Shown here piece by piece: positions 5,436-8,032 of a stretch of DNA of 8,032 bases (position 1 is its first letter; every line of letters begins with the position of its first letter). The position numbers were made by a program, and so were the translations under genes. The stretch covers positions 5,939-13,970 of the forward strand of contig HF985525.1 in assembly GCA_000432015.1 (NCBI GenBank), written 5' to 3'. Under the pieces are notes generated by a model that made no database searches, was not told the DNA's origin, and was given only the letters and a program-made list of their open reading frames with translations. This DNA is from Clostridium sp. CAG:1024. GTDB lineage: Bacteria > Bacillota > Clostridia > Christensenellales > CAG-138.

Positions 5436-6314
5436 TCAGGAAATCTTGAAGCTTCCGCTCACGGACTCCATCTCGATCTCAAGGCTCCCGTCTCCGTAGA
5501 CCATGGACTTACGCGAGGTCGTCACCGGAACGTCGCAGTGGACGCTGCCGCTGACCGTATCAAACTTCAATGTGAAGCCCGTGGCAGACGCAGCAAGCTG
5601 CATCGCCGCATTGCCGGATACGGTATCGATCTCCAGTTTTCTTGCCACATCGCACCGCAGGATCTCTGCAATGCCCGACACCGTATCGATCTGCAGTTTC
5701 TCTGCCGTTAATCCATCGGCGCAGATATTGCCGCTGACGCTCTCAAGCTTGATCTCGCGCGCCTGTACGCCGCGCGCCGTGAGCGATGCGGAAACAACGT
5801 CCGCTTCCAGCTCATCGACAATCAGCGAAGCGGGGATCTGCACCGTGAGCGTTTTTTCCGGAAGCTGTACTGTCTTGGACTCACAGCAGCGAATCTCCAG
5901 TTCGCCGTCTTTCACGAGATAGCGCATCGTCTGACGTTCGGAGAGCTGTTCCGCACTTGTTTCGGAAAACACGATCTCGCTGCCGTCATAGCATTCGATC
6001 TCGACCTCGCCCGCGATCCATTCGATCTCGATCTCGCGGATCCCATCGACAGGCAGCGACGCGCCGCCCAGCGCAAAGCCGTCTTTGACACCGCGGCCCG
6101 TATCCCGTCCGAGCCCTTCCGTTGGTTCAGAACCGACGTCTCCTCCGACATGCAGCCCGCCGTTCAGACCGTCCGTCAAGGTCTCCCAGCCGGACGCGAT
6201 CGCTTCGCGCGCTTCCTCTGTCTCTAAAACCTCTTTCGTGATATGGATCGCTGCGCAGCCGGACAGCACAAGCATCGCTGCAAGCAGCAGGCAGATCAAT
6301 GTCAATCGTTTCAT
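5436..6314 (-). CDS. DUF4097-domain lipoprotein
   Basis: The protein has 292 residues. A signal peptide with basic start (MKR), a hydrophobic core and lipobox LSGC (Cys20) predicts lipid anchoring on the outer face of the membrane. A helical, then Gly-rich linker (21-90) precedes the DUF4097 solenoid (about 92-292), with VSG turns at 193, 212, 232, 254 and 285. The C-terminus (FTLKFDTVSGSV, GDGSLEIEMESVSG) matches the UBA-DUF4097 protein closely, so the two arose by duplication, one exported and one without an export signal. Its ATG overlaps the stop of the PPC-domain gene as ATGA, so the two are co-translated. No enzyme motif is visible; a scaffold, adhesin-like or signalling role is possible. 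It is probably expressed from the promoter upstream of the PPC gene rather than from the phased-repeat promoters. Confidence 0.88.
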   Translation of the reverse strand: MKRLTLICLLLAAMLVLSGCAAIHITKEVLETEEAREAIASGWETLTDGLNGGLHVGGDVGSEPTEGLGRDTGRGVKDGFALGGASLPVDGIREIEIEWIAGEVEIECYDGSEIVFSETSAEQLSERQTMRYLVKDGELEIRCCESKTVQLPEKTLTVQIPASLIVDELEADVVSASLTARGVQAREIKLESVSGNICADGLTAEKLQIDTVSGIAEILRCDVARKLEIDTVSGNAAMQLAASATGFTLKFDTVSGSVHCDVPVTTSRKSMVYGDGSLEIEMESVSGSFKIS

Positions 6315-6718
6315 TTTTCACATTCCTCCATTATGATCTCATCATAGCCGGTCGTTTCGTCGAAGGTCTTTCCAAAACGCCACCCGGGCAGCTCCAGCAG
6401 CACGATCTCTGCGGTCGTATTGACCGTGCAGCCCTCCAGAAGATGCCCGCCCAGAACGGACAGATCTTCCCCGGCAAGCGCGATATGCAAATGCGTTCGC
6501 TCCGCGCCGACCGTTCCCGTCAGGGATACGATCTCCAGACGCTCCGCAAGCGTATGGCTCCGTTCGCCCGTCGCGTCCCGTATGCAGGCCAGGCTCAGGC
6601 AGCCGACGCCCGAGACGATCACCGACGCTTTGATCCCATGCTTCTTCGCATAGTCTTGTATGGAGCGTTTCAGATCGTCGCCCCGATGCAGCCGAAAGCA
6701 ATGCGATATTCCCGGCAA
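6311..6718 (-). CDS. PPC/DUF296-domain protein (putative DNA-binding)
   Basis: The protein has 135 residues from TTG 6718, close to one PPC domain. Recognisable parts are FRLHRGDDLKRSI at the start, SGVGCL (about 36-41), THLHIALAG (His76/His78) and GGHLLEGCTV (about 90-99), which form the conserved core of the family. Plant relatives pair it with AT-hooks and bind DNA; no AT-hook is present here and the bacterial role is poorly known, so DNA binding is only a family-based guess. Start choice: GGAGGGGAGG on the minus strand (6736-6727) lies 8 nt before TTG 6718, whereas the in-frame ATG at 6769 has no ribosome site and would add 17 residues of no clear family match. The stop overlaps the lipoprotein ATG by 4 nt. 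A TATAAT -10 lies upstream. Confidence 0.8.
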   Translation of the reverse strand: MPGISHCFRLHRGDDLKRSIQDYAKKHGIKASVIVSGVGCLSLACIRDATGERSHTLAERLEIVSLTGTVGAERTHLHIALAGEDLSVLGGHLLEGCTVNTTAEIVLLELPGWRFGKTFDETTGYDEIIMEECEK

Positions 6719-6788
6719 TGACGCGTCCTCCCCTCCGACATTCTTCCCGAACGCCGTTATGCGCGGCATTCAAAGACTACGACGCAGT

Positions 6789-6794
6789 ATTATA
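6789..6794 (-). promoter_or_regulatory. -10 element for the PPC-lipoprotein operon
   Basis: A perfect TATAAT on the minus strand predicts a start near 6782. That would give a leader of about 64 nt to the TTG start with its strong ribosome site, or about 12 nt to the ATG at 6769. No convincing -35 is seen at 16-18 bp spacing; TTGCAG occurs at 20 bp. No ATGAAAA repeats occur here, so this unit seems separate from the phased-repeat promoters. Confidence 0.5.
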
Positions 6795-6804
6795 CCATGT
6801 TTTC

Positions 6805-6832
6805 TTGACTTTTGCTGCAATTCCGATAAAAT
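6805..6832 (+). promoter_or_regulatory. Sigma-A-type promoter for the cyclophilin gene
   Basis: TTGACT (6805-6810), a 16-bp spacer and TAAAAT (6827-6832) make a good housekeeping promoter. The start would fall near 6839, the A of the lipoprotein ATG, so transcripts may be leaderless. The promoter is divergent from the minus-strand -10 at 6794-6789, with only a few tens of bases between them. Confidence 0.65.
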
Positions 6833-6838
6833 GAATGC

Positions 6839-7480
6839 ATGAAAAAGAGACTATATCAATGTATCGCGCTCCTTTTGCCGCTGCTGCTTGTCGGCTGCGG
6901 AAAAAAGGCTGCGCCCGAGGAGGACACTATGAACGTACAGAACCCCATTGCCACCATCACCATGGAAGATGGCGGCGTCATCAAACTTGAGCTCTATCCG
7001 GGGATCGCGCCGAACACCGTTAAAAACTTTATCCATCTCGCCAACTCCGGTTTTTATGACGGCGTGATCTTTCACCGTGTCATCGAAGGCTTCATGATCC
7101 AGGGCGGCGACCCGGACGGCCGCGGAACGGGCGGTCCCGGCTACCGCATCAAGGGCGAGTTTTCCAACAACAATCATAAAAACGACCTGTCGCACGAGCG
7201 CGGCGTAATCTCCATGGCGCGGCAGGGCAATCCGTACTTCCCGGCCTCCGCCTATAACACGGCTGGAAGCCAGTTCTTCATCATGCACGCGGACAGCGAT
7301 TTCCTCGACGGCGACTATGCGGCCTTCGGCAAGGTGATCGAGGGCATGGACGTTGTTGACCGCATCGCGACCACAGAGACCGACGGCAGCGATCGTCCGC
7401 TTGAAATGCAGACCATGCAGAGCGTCCGCGTGGATGCCTTCGGCGTCGATTACGGCGAGCCGGATCGCATTGCCGAATAA
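6839..7480 (+). CDS. Cyclophilin-type peptidyl-prolyl cis-trans isomerase, lipoprotein
   Basis: The protein has 213 residues. A signal peptide with lipobox LVGC (Cys20) predicts a lipid-anchored foldase on the outer membrane face that speeds isomerisation of Xaa-Pro bonds in exported proteins. The cyclophilin domain spans about 35-200, with FHRVIEGFMIQGGDP (Arg80, Phe85, Met86, Gln88), GVISMAR, SQFFI (Gln145, Phe147) and LDGDYAAFGKV, so the active site is complete. As in many bacterial cyclophilins, the Trp that binds cyclosporin is not present next to the LDG motif. Starts: ATG 6839 has an in-frame TAA 12 bp before it and no ribosome site. The in-frame ATG 6929 has GAGGAGG 5 nt upstream and would yield a 183-residue cytosolic enzyme. 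Both forms may be made. A short gap separates it from the following membrane protein gene. Confidence 0.93.
   Translation: MKKRLYQCIALLLPLLLVGCGKKAAPEEDTMNVQNPIATITMEDGGVIKLELYPGIAPNTVKNFIHLANSGFYDGVIFHRVIEGFMIQGGDPDGRGTGGPGYRIKGEFSNNNHKNDLSHERGVISMARQGNPYFPASAYNTAGSQFFIMHADSDFLDGDYAAFGKVIEGMDVVDRIATTETDGSDRPLEMQTMQSVRVDAFGVDYGEPDRIAE
6917..6931 (+). promoter_or_regulatory. Internal ribosome binding site and ATG in the cyclophilin gene
   Basis: GAGGAGG (6917-6923), then 5 nt, then ATG (6929-6931), in frame with the cyclophilin. This is the best ribosome site in the gene and lies just after the signal peptide and lipobox codons. Initiation here would remove the whole export signal and leave the catalytic domain intact. 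Confidence 0.6.
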
Positions 7481-7547
7481 CGCCTGTGCGGAGCAGCGCG
7501 GGCTATTCTCTCCCATTGCATCTGAATACCTGAAAGGAATCTGCTAT

Positions 7548-7937
7548 ATGAATCGTAAAACGCTTCTGAAGGTCGTCAGCGTTCTGTTCCTGATCTGGGC
7601 GGGCGTAAATCTGCTCAGCATTCTTGGCATCAACTCCTGCGCCGGACTGACGACCGGCGTGCTCTTCGGCTCCGTGTCCGCGGGTTTTGCGCTCGCCACC
7701 ATTTTCCAGATCAGCCGGGTCGTCTGCGTCGTATTCATGCTCATCGCGGGCATTGCTGGCGTACAGGCGAAAAACCGTTCGCTGTGCAACGTCTGCGGCA
7801 TCATTATCCTGATCTCTGCGATCATCACGTTTCTCGGCAACGTTGGCGGAGACTGGTCGCTCGACTCCATCATTTCCGCGCTCATCAGCGTGGCGCTTCC
7901 GGTACTCTATTATATCGGCGTCAGGAAAGCGTTCTGA
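7548..7937 (+). CDS. Small multi-pass membrane protein, unknown function
   Basis: The protein has 129 residues and is mostly hydrophobic, with four to five likely membrane segments (about 8-27, 34-52, 57-73, 82-98 and 106-124), a basic N-terminus (MNRK) and a basic end (GVRKAF). I do not recognise the family and see no catalytic motif. ATG 7548 is chosen because AAAGGA (7533-7538) lies 9 nt upstream; an earlier in-frame start at 7353 would run backwards into the cyclophilin gene. It follows that gene by 67 bp on the same strand and may share its transcript, since no terminator was seen between them. Even codon-level similarity to its neighbours gives no hint of transfer. Confidence 0.8.
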   Translation: MNRKTLLKVVSVLFLIWAGVNLLSILGINSCAGLTTGVLFGSVSAGFALATIFQISRVVCVVFMLIAGIAGVQAKNRSLCNVCGIIILISAIITFLGNVGGDWSLDSIISALISVALPVLYYIGVRKAF

Positions 7938-7973
7938 CGCGCGCCCGCAGCCGCGCATACCGCTCTCAGCATG

Positions 7974-8000
7974 AAAACGGCCGCCCGTCAAGGGCGGCCG
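7974..8000 (-). terminator. Hairpin terminator, read on the minus strand
   Basis: CGGCCGCCC (7978-7986) and GGGCGGCCG (7992-8000) form a perfect 9-bp stem with a 5-nt loop. On the minus strand it is followed by TTTT (7977-7974); on the + strand no T-run follows. It probably ends a minus-strand gene that lies beyond the right edge, and may also slow transcripts arriving from the small membrane protein gene. Bases 8001-8032 show nothing I can assign. Confidence 0.65.
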
Positions 8001-8032
8001 CTGCGTAGATGCAACCGGGGGGCGTTCCGCTT

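Noticed and set aside
6851..7991. Long minus-strand open frames opposite the cyclophilin and small membrane protein genes
   Set aside because: They are antisense to an intact cyclophilin and to a protein with clear membrane segments, and have no supported starts.

Overview
This window looks like the chromosome of a GC-rich Clostridia-type Bacillota bacterium. Supporting signs are Shine-Dalgarno-led genes, a NudF-type Nudix hydrolase, an OmpR-family two-component system and lipoproteins with short Lys/Arg-led signal peptides. No mobile element, CRISPR array, tRNA or rRNA was seen. Every assignment was made by reading motifs; no database search was run.

Layout. The left edge (+ strand) holds the 3' part of an exported NodB-family polysaccharide deacetylase, followed at once by a nudF-like ADP-ribose pyrophosphatase. 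A 213-bp gap (1410-1622) carries no convincing protein gene. Read on the minus strand it has a perfect TATAAT, nested inverted repeats and a strong intrinsic terminator, so it may encode a structured RNA of about 170 nt. From 6718 down to 1623 the minus strand is one block of co-oriented genes: a PPC/DUF296-domain protein, a DUF4097 lipoprotein, a UBA-like plus DUF4097 protein, a UBA-like plus DUF4342 membrane protein, an OmpR/PhoB-type response regulator and its sensor histidine kinase. To the right, on the + strand, are a cyclophilin-type peptidyl-prolyl isomerase lipoprotein and a small multi-pass membrane protein. A minus-strand terminator hairpin closes the window.

The most interesting part is the minus-strand block. 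The two UBA-like genes have closely matching N-termini and matching upstream regions. Each upstream region has a TAnACT -10 element, an ATCGAAA-type leader and an array of ATGAAAA boxes spaced 11 bp apart (TTTTCAT on the coding strand). One-turn direct repeats next to a promoter with no recognisable -35 are typical of activator sites for OmpR-family regulators, and such a regulator is encoded just downstream. I infer a self-regulated envelope-stress module in which the two-component system drives two UBA-fused proteins, one with a DUF4097 beta-solenoid and one with a DUF4342 membrane region. A DUF4097 lipoprotein and a PPC protein lie next to it under their own promoter. LiaG and YvlB of Bacillus subtilis provide a precedent for DUF4097 proteins in envelope-stress loci; the stimulus and mechanism here are unknown.

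Second-tier points are a cyclophilin gene whose layout predicts two products (a lipoprotein from a possibly leaderless start and a cytosolic form from an internal Shine-Dalgarno/ATG), a histidine kinase with an expanded HAMP region, and a probable TTG start for the PPC gene.
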